A stretch of DNA of 64,000 nt. Origin: Seiridium cupressi (lineage: Eukaryota > Ascomycota > Sordariomycetes > Amphisphaeriales > Sporocadaceae). Positions 9,891 through 20,705 of the stretch are shown here, piece after piece. Both the position numbers and the translations under genes were made by a program. The notes under the pieces are model-generated. The model was given only the letters and a program-made list of their open reading frames with translations. It was not told where the DNA came from and made no database searches. Within the stretch, counting starts at the first letter, position 1, and every line of letters starts with the position of its first letter. The stretch spans positions 728,746-792,745 of the forward strand of contig JARVKI010000006.1 in assembly GCA_036674765.1 (NCBI GenBank), given 5' to 3'.

Positions 9891-11677
9891 CTACATAAAC
9901 GCGTCTTGAGCTTCAAGAATATCCTTGGGAGCAAAGGTCCGCTCGAGGCTCTTCTGCCAGAAGTCATAGCCTGAGCCGGGTTGGAATTCGCCAAGCTTTG
10001 GGATGACATATTCGTTGAGAATTATCTCCTTGCCGTTGCCCTTCTTCTTCTTCACCCAGTGAGCCCTGTTGCCTGGCGAGGCTTCTACGTATGTCCAGTC
10101 ATGTGCGAAAGGTGCCGGCGTATAGTCCTTGCGGGTATCCTTGCGATGACGAACACTGGGATGAACCTCCTCGTTGAACCAGTTGTAGTCGATGGCCTTC
10201 TTCTGGCCTCCGACAATCTCGGTGGCGGGTGTTTCGCCGGGGGTGCGTTTATAAGACGCCGCTCGCGTAGAGATCAACGATGGGACCCACCAAAAGTCTG
10301 TCCACCCATTAGTATCATCAAGAGTACCATCGCTCCAGGTGATCTTGTTCCAGGCCGGCTTCAGGTTTCGGATGTTTTTATTATTGGTGTCGAGATTGAG
10401 CTCCCCTATCCTGAATAGGATGTATTTCTGCAAAGCTGTGCCGCTTAGCTGCAATAGACCGAATATCTGGTCGCACATCCAGGCAAAGGCGATCTCGTCG
10501 ACACTATTGGTATCAATCTCGCCCTTGCTGTGACCTCCAACGTCGGAATGGTAGCCAGGAAACCAGCACTGCTTGAGATTCACCTTTGGCGTTCCGTCTT
10601 CCTTCATACATGATGAGTCTAGATACCAAAGTGTGGGCGGAAAATTTCCACGAGTTTCGTCAATTGCCATCGCATGGAAGGCGTTTTCGATTTCTTCTCG
10701 AGTCAGCCAGTATTCCGAGTAAATATGATGATTCCAAAAGACTCACTAGGGTTCAGCTTGGTGCTGTGAAAGTATTGATCTGCTCCAGCTTGACCCCACC
10801 AATTCGTCGCACCCAAACTGGCGACAGTGTCCCACACGCCAACTACCTTGATCTTCGCGTGCACATGGACGGACTTCCTCAGGTAATTGATGCGCGAGCC
10901 AAGGTCTCTCTTGGCGTCACCTTCGCGTGGTGGGATCGTCCCAAGTTCACCAGCAATCAGAGGCTCATTGGCCCACTTGGTCTCGTCAAACTTCTGATCT
11001 CCTCTGTTACTGTATGCCTGGTAGATCTCATAGAAATGATCCAGCATGAGTGGTGTGAGGAGCCCCAGTTGGCAGATGAAGCCTGCGAGAGATCGAGCTG
11101 TATATGCACCTCGAGAAAACCCGAAGATGAAGATTTCATCGCCGGGTCCCCAATTATTGGCGAGAAAGTTGTAGGCTTCACATACTTTTTCTGCCAAACT
11201 TTCACCAACAGCACCTGGAGTGCATGAGTACGAGTGTATAAGACAAAAGGGTCTAGAGCATACCTTGGCGGGTCTTGTCAATGAAGGAAAGAGACCCGGT
11301 TCCGACGCCCGACTGGTAGTAAACAATCTGGGGCAGCTTTTCACCTTCACTATAAGACTCAGGGTCAGCCGTCCCTTCTTTGCAGATGCTTGGTAAGTTG
11401 TGTGGAGTTGACGATCATGCTTTAGGATCAAAAGCACATTAATTGGGCAGTGTGCATGTGCTTGGGTGACACTACAAGGTGGACAAAGCGACACTGAAAG
11501 TGCTTACGGTGTGATGCCAACCCTGGAGATGGCTCGACTCAATCGCGCGACATTGCTTGAGTAGTCCTGAGTTCCTTTGTCCACGCCGCTGAATGTCCCA
11601 TCGCAGCAGACGATGAGCCGCTTCTTGATGGAACCGTTGAGGTATGTCGACGTGCAAGCCAAGCAGTTGGTTTCCAT
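9891..11677 (-). CDS. DUF2235 alpha/beta-hydrolase (Tle1-like phospholipase family)
   Basis: Four exons on the minus strand: 11677-11508, 11349-11264, 11214-10747 and 10696-9891. The introns are 158, 49, 49/50 and 50 nt class sizes (three introns: 11350-11507, 11215-11263, 10697-10746), all GT-AG, and all junctions keep frame, giving 509 aa. The N-terminus carries KRLIVCCDGTFSG, the first beta strand and conserved Asp of DUF2235. GFSRGAYTAR is the nucleophile elbow (G-x-S-x-G). VGVWDTVASLG and FPGYHSDVGGH supply the conserved Asp and His. In bacteria this domain is found in type VI secretion phospholipases (Tle1); fungal members are numerous, usually lack a secretion signal as here, and their substrates are unknown. 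An exon 3 frame without splicing runs into the intron and stops, which supports the splice model. Confidence 0.9.
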
Positions 11678-14600
11678 TTTGGGCTTATGTGGACTTCGAT
11701 AGTAGAGGGTAGTAGGCCTGGGATTGCCGTGGTCCTCTCCCAGATCTCTGGGTCTCTTTAAAACAAACAGAGGTAATGAGCGCCGGAGTCGCCATGGCTC
11801 GAGGCGTAATATTCAGCTCTGCAAGTGGCGGGAGTCTTGCTGCTTGTGGCAGTAGTCACGATAGATCAGCTTGTTGGAGTCCCCTGAATATACGGTTCAA
11901 CTCCAATAGTCTGCAGGTGCCTTTCCCGTTTACGTTCAAGTCCTTTGTCCAGCCAAGCCAAGCGCTGCAGCATTTTCAGCTCGAGCCATTAGGACCACTG
12001 CTTCCGACGACAAGCTGAGCGCTAATGCCCTGGAGTCAGCTCTCGGCCCCAGCCCTGGTCGCGCGGCTCATGTTGAACGCGGCAGTCACATGTGGCAGGC
12101 ATGTTTATCTCTTCGACATGCTTGCTTCCACTGAAAAAGCATTTTGTGCGCTATCCATGAATAGCTGTCGGTGCTCCGACGGGCAACAACACTTCGTGCA
12201 GAGTTGTGTTGTGGGGTGCGCGTCCTCCACTCTAGCGGACAGCTGAATTGCGGGCCGGACCGTTCTAGGCCTGTGCAGGCACCGACAAGCTACGGATTGC
12301 CGCTCTTAGCTACAACTAGCATTTGTGTTACTACCAGTCACTACTTATGCGAACAGATGCGTAGCACTGACCATGGTATAAGAACAGAGCCATTTTGCTC
12401 GTTATACTATCATACTGGTGGTGCACATACTAGAATAAAATGACCGGCGTAGACTCATTGAATGTCAGCAAAGCTTGTTTGTCGCAATCTAGTTTTCGCA
12501 CATACGGTACCTTTCTGTCCTTGGCCGTGCAGAGGACGGAGAAGAGAGACAAAACATAAGAGCCTCGAAGACTACATATATTTCTAGATGCGCATTTTGA
12601 GAGGTGTAGTCGCGTAGTAGATAATCTCCTGTAATCCAATTATTGATTTACATTCGTCGTGATGCCCGCGGTCTTATTGGCCCGTGGGTTATATTGTTAT
12701 ATCAAAGGTTATGATAAAGTAATTTCGAGCGTTCGCCCAACATGTACAGTGGCAGGTGTTCAGTGGTAGGAATTTTTAAATCAAATTAATGGTTTGCGCA
12801 ATGCAATCTTGTCGTTCCAACAAAGTAGAAAATATCTCCCAGTCCCGAGTTTAGACAACAAGGTCGGCCAATTCTCGGCCATGAAGGCCTCGGTCTATGG
12901 GCTAATAGCAATACCGAACAGCCAGATATAGATCTAATCCTTGAACCACCGCAATAGCTGCTAGTCATGAATGCCTATGCACCGAAGACCGTTCATCGCT
13001 TATTAAGATTTGACATCAGCCGAGACCGACTAGATTCAAACCCCTGACGCGTACTCTTGGGACTTTACTACAGTGTATAGTTTTTAGGCTAGGAAACTAT
13101 TGACTGTCGGTTGGACTAAAATCCAAGAGAACACTGTCAGTCATATGACTGCATCTCCAAGGTCAAACTTCAACACTATTCAAAAAAGAACTCACTACCC
13201 TGATGCCATTTCCACTCACGTCATTGACTTCCCGCTCAATAGCACATGGAGCGATTTCAACATGATCTCTATACCTACACTATCAATATGGCATCTGCTT
13301 AATATTATCCTCTCAGTCCGGTTGCCAGCCCACTGCTTACTGTCAACACGTGTGCTATGTTCACCCGTGAGCAGTTCTGCCTCTGTGAACCACGAGTTTC
13401 CCTAATCAAACGAGCATTTATCTCAGCACTCCAAGAAATTCCAGACAGGTGAAGACAGTTGAAGTGCGCAGTTGCCGTCTTTTCGTGTTGTGATGCCTAT
13501 CTCATACTTCGGGCTGGCCACACTGTCACTAGCTGCATTCGATCAGGAGTCTCACTTCGAATTCCCGGAATTCATTAGTACCTTGGTGTGAATGGTGTCA
13601 AACCTCCTAGTCCCTGCGTGGGTCTCTAATAAGATGCTATCAAGGAATGCAGATACACTAATTTGCAAGATTATTTCCGCTTGGATGATTCGATACTCTA
13701 CCGCCACCCATTCAACCTTGAGTCTTGGCGAGCTCTAGGATGCATCTATTTCTACCGATTTCGCGCTCTATGTAGAGCATGGCGCTATAGTTCCTTGGTC
13801 AGTAAATTTAAGCTTTTTGCCATCCTGATCAATTAGACGAAGTCAAAAGGAAGGGGGCGGGTCGGGTAGGACCTTAAAAGCGTCAAGAGCAGCAAAGCTA
13901 CACCTTTACTTAAGCTTTTTTGGACGGCTTCAGCATTACGAAAACTAAGACCTACTCCAGGTACAGTGCTGGGATTTCAGTGTTAATAACCTGGGAAATT
14001 TGAGTGACTAGGCGTCGCCTTCGCAAGGGTAGTATATCCTAAAAGGATACCAAGTATCCACAATTGACATTATTTGAATATGTTATCGACCAAAGTCCTC
14101 GTATCAAAGCATTGTAACAATTATTTGCTTACGGCTATTCGATCAGTGTAGAAGACTTCGTGAGCGGTCCAGTAGTGTACTGGTAGGAATTATAATCTAT
14201 TTCATGGTACTGGTCTGCTTCCAATAGTATTGACATGCCCTCTCAATTAGGACAAACATCACGAATCATAGGCTGGCCGAGCTTGGGAAACATCAACGGT
14301 TGAATGACTCGGTTGGAGGTCCATAATTTGGAGTAAAATTAAAAAAGAACAAAATGAAGAAAAGGGAAGTACTTGTTTTAATCCAAGCAGAGACAATGTT
14401 TATCATGTCTTCGCAGCTTACAGCCACGTCCCACGAGTCCGGGTTGGCGACGACAGCTCTTCATCTACACTTACTTGCGCTATTGACAGAGGCGCGCAGT
14501 GTCAGCTGGCCAAATGTAATATGTTGCAAAAATAAGGTTATGGAAAATCCACAACTTGAATTTTGCCATGGTCCGAGTTGCACAAGGAAAGACGTCCACT

Positions 14601-15385
14601 TGGGATGAGACATGTCTCCACATGTCCCACGTGTGATCCACAGCACCAATCAAGGCTGCAAGCTGTCAGTTTTGAGCCGCATCTGGGCCCCTTAATCTGT
14701 TCCCCCATGCTCCAACATGGTGAGAACGCGCACCAGCTGAGCACTGCCAGGATGAGGGTGGCAGCACCATGGCCAGTCCCGATGTACAATGCAGCTCAAT
14801 CTGCTCCTCGCGTGGGCGGACCAGAGCAGTCGTCCTGAAGAAGTCCCAGCTTCCTTGTGACTAGACACAATAATCTGGCGGCTGCCAGCGAGCCAGCGCA
14901 TTCTCCCTGCCAAGAGTCATGCATAGTCCATAGTAAGTTGAATGCTAGAGCCAGAGGCCCCGGCTCGTCTTTGCCGCCCAGGAAAGTTTTGCTCGAGGTT
15001 ATGCCTCACTTGGGGTGTGTCCAAACTACCTGAGATCATGCCCACTACCTCCACCAGATTGACTTGGAGCCACGATCACAGTTCAAGACATGATCCTCCA
15101 CCCGTGGCTGATCTCAGAGTTGGGCGGAGGTTTTCTAGATGCTTCACGATGCTTGCAGATCTCATTCTTAATAGGCACTAGCAGTTTTTGCGACGACATG
15201 GACGGCAACTCACGTGGCCAAGCATATCACAACCTATATGGTATCATGGTCGCTCATGAGCATTCCAAGCTGTCCCGAGGGGTTCGAGGTTTACAAGCCA
15301 TTCTCTGTCGCTTTCACTCTTTCTCTGTCTTTATCTCCAACCTCACTCTTTTATTCCTTCTTTCACTTAGTAATCGTTGGCAACT
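11678..15385. other. Gene-poor region of about 3.7 kb
   Basis: No frame with domain-like sequence or credible splice structure was found on either strand. It must hold the DUF2235 promoter at its left end and the wall-protein promoter at its right end; the last 100 bases before the ATG at 15386 are pyrimidine-rich, as is common in fungal core promoters. A perfect 14-bp palindrome (CAGTCATATGACTG) lies at 13138-13151 and a small hairpin (TATCC/GGATA) near 14036-14049. I cannot tell whether it contains decayed transposon DNA. Confidence 0.5.
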
Positions 15386-15652
15386 ATGCGTATAATCATA
15401 GCTCTCGCATTCTGCGCGGTATCCTTTGGAGCTAGGGTGCCGCGATTTGGCCCTCATCGCAAGCTTCACCGCCATGCTGAACATCACGAGAATCGTGGTG
15501 TAAACGCAGAAGATGGCTACCAATGTTACGCGCGCACTCGTACATACCTCACGACCTACATGACCACAGTTGCAACCACCACGGGAAACCCGGAAAGCAT
15601 TTCCCAGGCCGGCACGTACAGTAGCATGCCAACTTCTGGATCTGGTAATGAC

Positions 15653-15750
15653 GGCAACGGAGGCAACGGCGGCAACGGCGGCAACGGCGGCAACGGTGGC
15701 AACGGTGGCAACGGTGGCAACGGTGGCAACGGTGGTAACGGAGGCAACGG
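15653..15750 (+). repeat. 9-bp minisatellite coding Gly-Asn-Gly repeats
   Basis: About 11 near-identical copies of GGCAACGGN in frame, coding a collagen-like G-G-N triplet run at the end of exon 1 of the wall-protein gene. The variants differ mostly at the last base of the unit. The next exon opens with further Gly-Gly-Asp triplets. Confidence 0.95.
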
Positions 15751-17204
15751 GTACGTTGTTCGGAACCTATCCCCAACCCCTTTCGGAATGTCCAAGGAGC
15801 TCAAAGTCCCCAATTGGACCTGTTATAGCACTCACTCCTCAGATATGACTCTTCCAACTCATATCCGTGTTTAAAGGAGTAATTACTGACTCATTTTCGT
15901 ACGCAGTGGTGACGGCGGTGACGGAGGTGATTCGTCTTCTGGTACAATTACGTCCCAAGGCACTGACGGCGACGTCACTACTGTCACTGTTACAACGACA
16001 ACAACCCAAACGGATCCAAATGGCAATACAGAAACTATTACGACGGTCATAACTACGACAGTGTCTGCTATGCCGACAACGGCAGACGACCAAACATCTA
16101 CTAGTGACAGCACCGCTCAGGATGCGGGCGATATTACATCCACGTCTACAGTAGAATCTACTTCTACAGTAGAATCCACGTCTACAGTAGACAGTTCAAC
16201 AGATACCATTTCGCAATCGACTCCAACATCACCAATCACCACCACCATCACCACCACTGAAGTCACATTGACCACCGATTTAACCACATCAACTATTGAT
16301 GCATCAGCGGTTATTCTTAGCGTTCAGCTCGCAATGGCTACTCCAGAGGCAACCGTAAGCTCGACTGCTGTTGCTCGGAGGGCCCATTGGAGCTGGAAAC
16401 GTCAGGACGATCAGCCTGGCGAAGGATTTGTAGGCGATGGGAATTCCTCTAATCCGGACACGTGCGGGAACGCGGCTGTGTTTTCGCCAATGGGCGGGCA
16501 GCTTGTCAGAATGGGGCGGCCCATAGCCGTAGATCCTGGCGCTCCCTACATCAGTCTGGCTAATTATCCTAACGGTTCCATTACCGGAAACTTCTCCTTC
16601 GAGAATGGCATACTCGTCTGGAGGAACAGTCAGTTCTTCAGCGGGACAGCCAGGTTTTGCCAAGTCAACGGAGACGACGTGTATGCCTTGTTCACCGACG
16701 CGACCATTGTCAACTGTGTGGCTGTCAACCTGGTTGTATATCTAGGTATGTCCTCAATTCCATTTTCCGATTTCCGAGCGCTTTTTCTAACAAAGATCTT
16801 CAAGCGGACCAATGTCAAAACAACGTTCTCGTCGGCACAGGCCCTATCACAAGCCCAACTCCGAGCTTTCCTTCATCGGGAAATAATATATCGACCACGC
16901 CAACAGCGTCGACCTCGGATACAGCTTCCACTTCACAGACAACTTCCAACGGGAACCTGACATCCGCGATAACAAGCGGCACTATATCAATTATAAGTTC
17001 CATACTATCGCAAATTTCAAACTCGAGCACGAGTATGGTCACTCTCTCGCCTGTAACAGGCAGCGTGACTTTCTCATTCACGAACACATCCCAGACCACG
17101 ACAAGCCCTTCAACATCTGGCCCCGATCAATCCAGCGCTCAGTCCACGAGCACCCTCGGATCATCAAACAGTACAAGCTCGACTGTTTCAACCAGTTCGA
17201 CTGA

Positions 17205-17590
17205 GCCCACAAGCTCAGATGTGTCCACAAGCTCAGATGTGTCCACAAGCTCAGATGTGTCCATAAGCTTAGATGCGACCACAAGCTCAGATGTGTCCAT
17301 AAGCTTAGATGCGACCACAAGCTTAGATGTGACCACTACCTCAGATGTGTCCACAACCTCAGATGTGTCCACAACCTCAGATGTGTCCACAACCTCAGAT
17401 GTGTCCATAAGCTTAGATGTGACCACTACCTCAGATGTGACCACTACCTCAGATGTGTCCACAACCTCAGATGTGTCAACCAGCTCTACTGAGACCGCAA
17501 GCTCTACTGAGACCGCAAGCTCTACTGAGACAACAAGCTCTACTGAGACAACAAGCTCTACTGAGACCACAAGCTCTACTGTGACAACCA
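17205..17590 (+). repeat. 18-bp coding repeats (STSSDV / STETAS type)
   Basis: Tandem imperfect 18-bp units coding Ser/Thr hexapeptides: first the Asp-Val type, with ACAAGC, ACTACC and ATAAGC variants, then a Thr-Glu type. These form the stalk-like O-glycosylation region of the wall protein. The reading frame breaks just past the end of this array. Confidence 0.92.
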
Positions 17591-18288
17591 GCTCGACTGC
17601 CACGGCCACCTGAGCCCGCAAGTTCGACTATGCCAACGAGCTCATCTATACCGACCAGCTCAGATGTGCCGACCAGCTCGACTATGCCTAGTAGCCCGAG
17701 TCCAAGCACCAGCATAAGTTCAACATCTTCCATCCATGTGTTATCCACCACGTCAATTTCTTCACTGCAAACATCAACAACCTCTTCATCTTCTTCGTCC
17801 AGGGCATCTTCATCTTCGACATGGTCCAGAACCACTTCGACAAGCACAACAATCACGTCGGCTCTACCATGTGGTTCATCGGCCCCTGCCTATTTAGCAG
17901 AGGATGACAAGCTCGCTCGTCTAGACGCTACCACGCTGCAATTTCCCACCATTGATACACAAGTCGGCGTTGGCAGCGACACTGTCAACGCCCTTGGTTC
18001 CAACATAGCAGACAATTTCTTATACGCAATTATGGGCGCAGCGCCATCAAGACTGGCCCGCATCTGAACGTGAAACAGGGAGGCACCAATGCCATCTGGG
18101 CCTCCATCTTCTCGTTACAAATGGCAGACCGTTATATTTACGGATACGACAACAACAAAAGTGGTCAGATCTACAGGTTCCCATTTCCTAATGCCAACGA
18201 TAGCAATAGAGCCTTGGACGTCACGTATATAACCACCGGACCAAAGTCAACACTGTCCGATGGCGCGAGATGCGTCAGGGCTATTTGA

Positions 18289-18715
18289 TGGCTGGGTCGA
18301 CTATATACTATGCTTCCTTTCTTTCTTTCTTTCTTTCTCTCTTTCTTTCTTTCTCTCTTTCTTTCTTTCTCTCTTTCTTCCTTTCCATTGGGACACATGG
18401 AGTTTGTGTGGAATCAAGTCTAGTCGTATTGTGTTTCTTCTATTCGGCAGGCAGCATCATACCTGCTCATATAATAATATTGCTTGCATCTTTACAGCGC
18501 TTTTGCGCCTCATGTACCAATATATCGCATAATTTACGGCGGCGAGGAGTGTTTATATGACATTGGCATCGCCTGTCCACATTCCAAAAGTATAATGACG
18601 GCAGGATCTAATCAAAAACCATGGAACATCTTTAGCTGACGCAAAATAATGAATCCTATATCTTTGGCCTCCTATATTTACTAAAAAGCTAAACTGACAA
18701 CTGGTAGTACACTGC
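18289..18715. other. Intergenic spacer between convergent genes
   Basis: This spacer holds a TTTC/CTTT microsatellite directly after the wall-protein remnant, and the terminator of the monooxygenase. I see no gene. Confidence 0.6.
18313..18386 (+). repeat. TTTC/CTTT microsatellite
   Basis: Nearly pure tetranucleotide tract of TTTC with CTCT interruptions, about 74 bp, starting 25 bp after the last stop of the wall-protein remnant. Confidence 0.95.
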
Positions 18716-20705
18716 TCAGTCAAACTTACTATCCCGCCTCGCCTCGTTCCTACCCGTCATGCCCTCTAATTGAGCCTTGATCTGCAACGCCACGATTCTC
18801 GAGTAATACCGACACATGGCGAAATTGCCTCCAAAGAGCCAGAGACCCGGGTGTCCGCTTTGCTTCCAAATAGTCCTCATCTCGCCCTCCTCGTCAAAGC
18901 CCCAGACATCACCCACCTTGTCACCAACCTCGTCGCCGAAGATCTGTCGCGTGCCGGTCCTCATGTTCTGATACCCCGTTGCGACCACGATCTCATCCGC
19001 CTCGAGCTCGGAGCCGTCTGCGAACTTGATGCCGTGCTCCAGGATCTCGCTGACTTCTTGGCCCTGCTTGACTTTGACCTTGCCGTCGATGATGAGGTGG
19101 CAGCTGCCCACGTCGAAGTAGTAGCCTCCGCCGCGTTGGAAGTACTTGATGAAAATGCCGCAGTCATCTGGACCGTAGTCCACCTTGAAGCCGGCCTTCT
19201 CGAGGCCCTCCAGGATCTCCTTATCCTGGTCGACCTGCATTGCGGTCAGCTGCTGGTGTATGGCCTTGAAGACTTCGCTCGGCCAGCCCCAGATCAGCAT
19301 GTCGGCGTCGTCAATGGGCGGGCCGTCCTCGCTATAAAGGGAGCCCAGCAACAGGTTCTTAATGGTGTCTGCGCCGATGATGGCGGTGGAGGTGCGCTGG
19401 ACCATGGTCACGTCGTAGCCCTCCTCGAAGAAGGCCTGGCATATATCCATGGCAGAGTTGCACGAGCCCACCACGACGGCCTTCTTGCCCTTTTGGTCGC
19501 CCTTGCCATATTTCCCGGCGCCCTTGAATTCGGACGAGTGGCAGATGACATCGCCCTTGAAGTTGTTCCAGCCGGGAAAGTCGGGCACGTTCTTCTTGCC
19601 CGAGTGGCCAGTCGCCTGCACGACGTGCTTCGGGTGCAGGGTCCGCGACTCCACGCTGCCGTTGGGGTGTTGGCGGCGGACCTGAACGGTCCACTCCTGC
19701 TTGGCCTCATCCCACTTGGTGGACTCGATAGTGGTCTTGGTCCAGATGTTGAGCTCGAGCAAGTCCGCGTAGGCTTTGAAGTAGCCGGCGAGCTTGTCCT
19801 TGGGTGTGTAGATGGGCCAGAACTTGGGGAATTCCAGGTACGGCATCTGGTCGTACCAGATGGGGTCGTGCAGGACGAGTTGGTGGTATCGATTGCGCCA
19901 ATTGTCGCCCACTTCGTCGCAAGCGTCGACGATGAGAGTAGGAACACCAATCATCTTTAAGCGAGCATGGACTGTGAGGCCCGCCTGGCCACATCCTAGT
20001 TTGAATCTTAGCATAGAACTTGAGCCTTGACAGATCAAAGAGTGACATACCAATGATGAGAACTTCGGGATCTCGATTCTGAAACTCAATTTCCTCCTTC
20101 CTTCGATCCAGCCAGTTCTTCCTTGAAGGCATGGCACCATGTTGCACACCTTTTGCTCTGTTATGTCCCGTGGCCTCTTCGAAGCCCGTGAGCTCACTGA
20201 GTGTCGTAAAGCAAGTAAAAATCTTCCAGTCTCCCGACTCCTCCACCAGGTTGATCAGACCTCGTCCTGAACCCTCATTCGTGGTAACCGTAGTGAAGAA
20301 CTGGATCCCGGATAGGTTTCCATTGGGATTAAGCCCAGCTACTTTGGGAGATCGCACTGGCGTAGATCGGTCAACTTCTATCTTCTTCAGGTTATGGCCG
20401 GCATCAAGGAACCCCTTGATCTTGCTGCTCCCCTTCATGGTCCGAAGATCCCATGTCAGGCAGAGGTGATCTCTCCAATAGCCGTCATCCAAAAAGAGCT
20501 TGGCAACTGCAGCATTGTCGCCTCTATCGAGTGCCAGATTCAACGAGCCTATGATTTTAGTGGCTACACTGTCTGCGTCGACAGATTTGTTGCTGAGGTC
20601 CTTGGGCCATGCCGGAATGGGCAGATTAGTCGACCCAGGGGCGATCTGTCGTGTACGCTCCGTCCGGCTTGGGACGGCCTGTACTGGGATGGGTCCGACA
20701 GTCAT
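18716..20705 (-). CDS. Flavin-containing monooxygenase with N-terminal NTF2/SnoaL-like domain
   Basis: Two exons, 20705-20051 and 19995-18716, with a 55-nt intron (19996-20050) that splits the FAD-binding glycine motif. The joined product is 644 aa. Residues about 40-190 look like a SnoaL/NTF2-like domain (ALDRGDNAAVAKLFLDDGYW). From about 215 comes the FMO part: VLIIGCGQAG (FAD Rossmann, 219-224), NWRNRYHQLVLH, the FMO-like segment FKGDVICHSSEF, a second Rossmann motif VVVGSCNSA (395-400, NADPH) and the late VVATGYQN. The enzyme is expected to oxygenate a small nucleophilic or carbonyl substrate using NADPH and O2, in the YUCCA/FMO class. I chose the Met at 20705 (MTVGPIPVQ); the longer in-frame start at 20759 adds 18 unconvincing residues. 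There is no signal peptide. The substrate is unknown. Confidence 0.9.

Larger units (their letters stand above)
15386..18288 (+). pseudogene. Ser/Thr-rich secreted cell-wall/adhesin-like protein with DUF6923-like C-terminus, 3' part frameshifted
   Basis: Exons 15386-15750, 15907-16745 and 16805 onward join in frame over two GT-AG introns (156 and 59 nt). The product begins with a signal peptide (MRIIIALAFCAVSFGA), then a G-G-N collagen-like tract, a long Ser/Thr region, a Cys-containing globular segment (about NPDTCGNAAVF to VNCVAVNLVVYLADQC), then hexapeptide repeats of STSSDV and STETAS type. This frame stops with TGA at 17611-17613 after about 670 aa. The Ser/Thr-rich sequence continues immediately in another frame (to a TGA at about 18064), and a third frame (about 18052-18288) carries the rest of a DUF6923-like domain (LYAIMG, then GGTNAIWAS, DRYIYGYDNN, DGARC). 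Two frame changes in one domain point to a decaying gene or to sequence errors in repeats. If intact, it would be an extracellular wall or adhesion protein. No GPI signal is visible. Confidence 0.7.

Noticed and set aside
10586..11227. 213-codon plus-strand frame
   Set aside because: It overlaps three exons of the DUF2235 gene on the other strand and has no domain.
13020..13080. TTCAAAC-like tRNA T-loop
   Set aside because: The flanking bases do not pair as a T stem and no D-arm or anticodon arm is found upstream.
18770..19960. 396-codon open frame on the plus strand, opposite the monooxygenase
   Set aside because: It is antisense to an intact FMO core with all motifs; the frame has no domain character.
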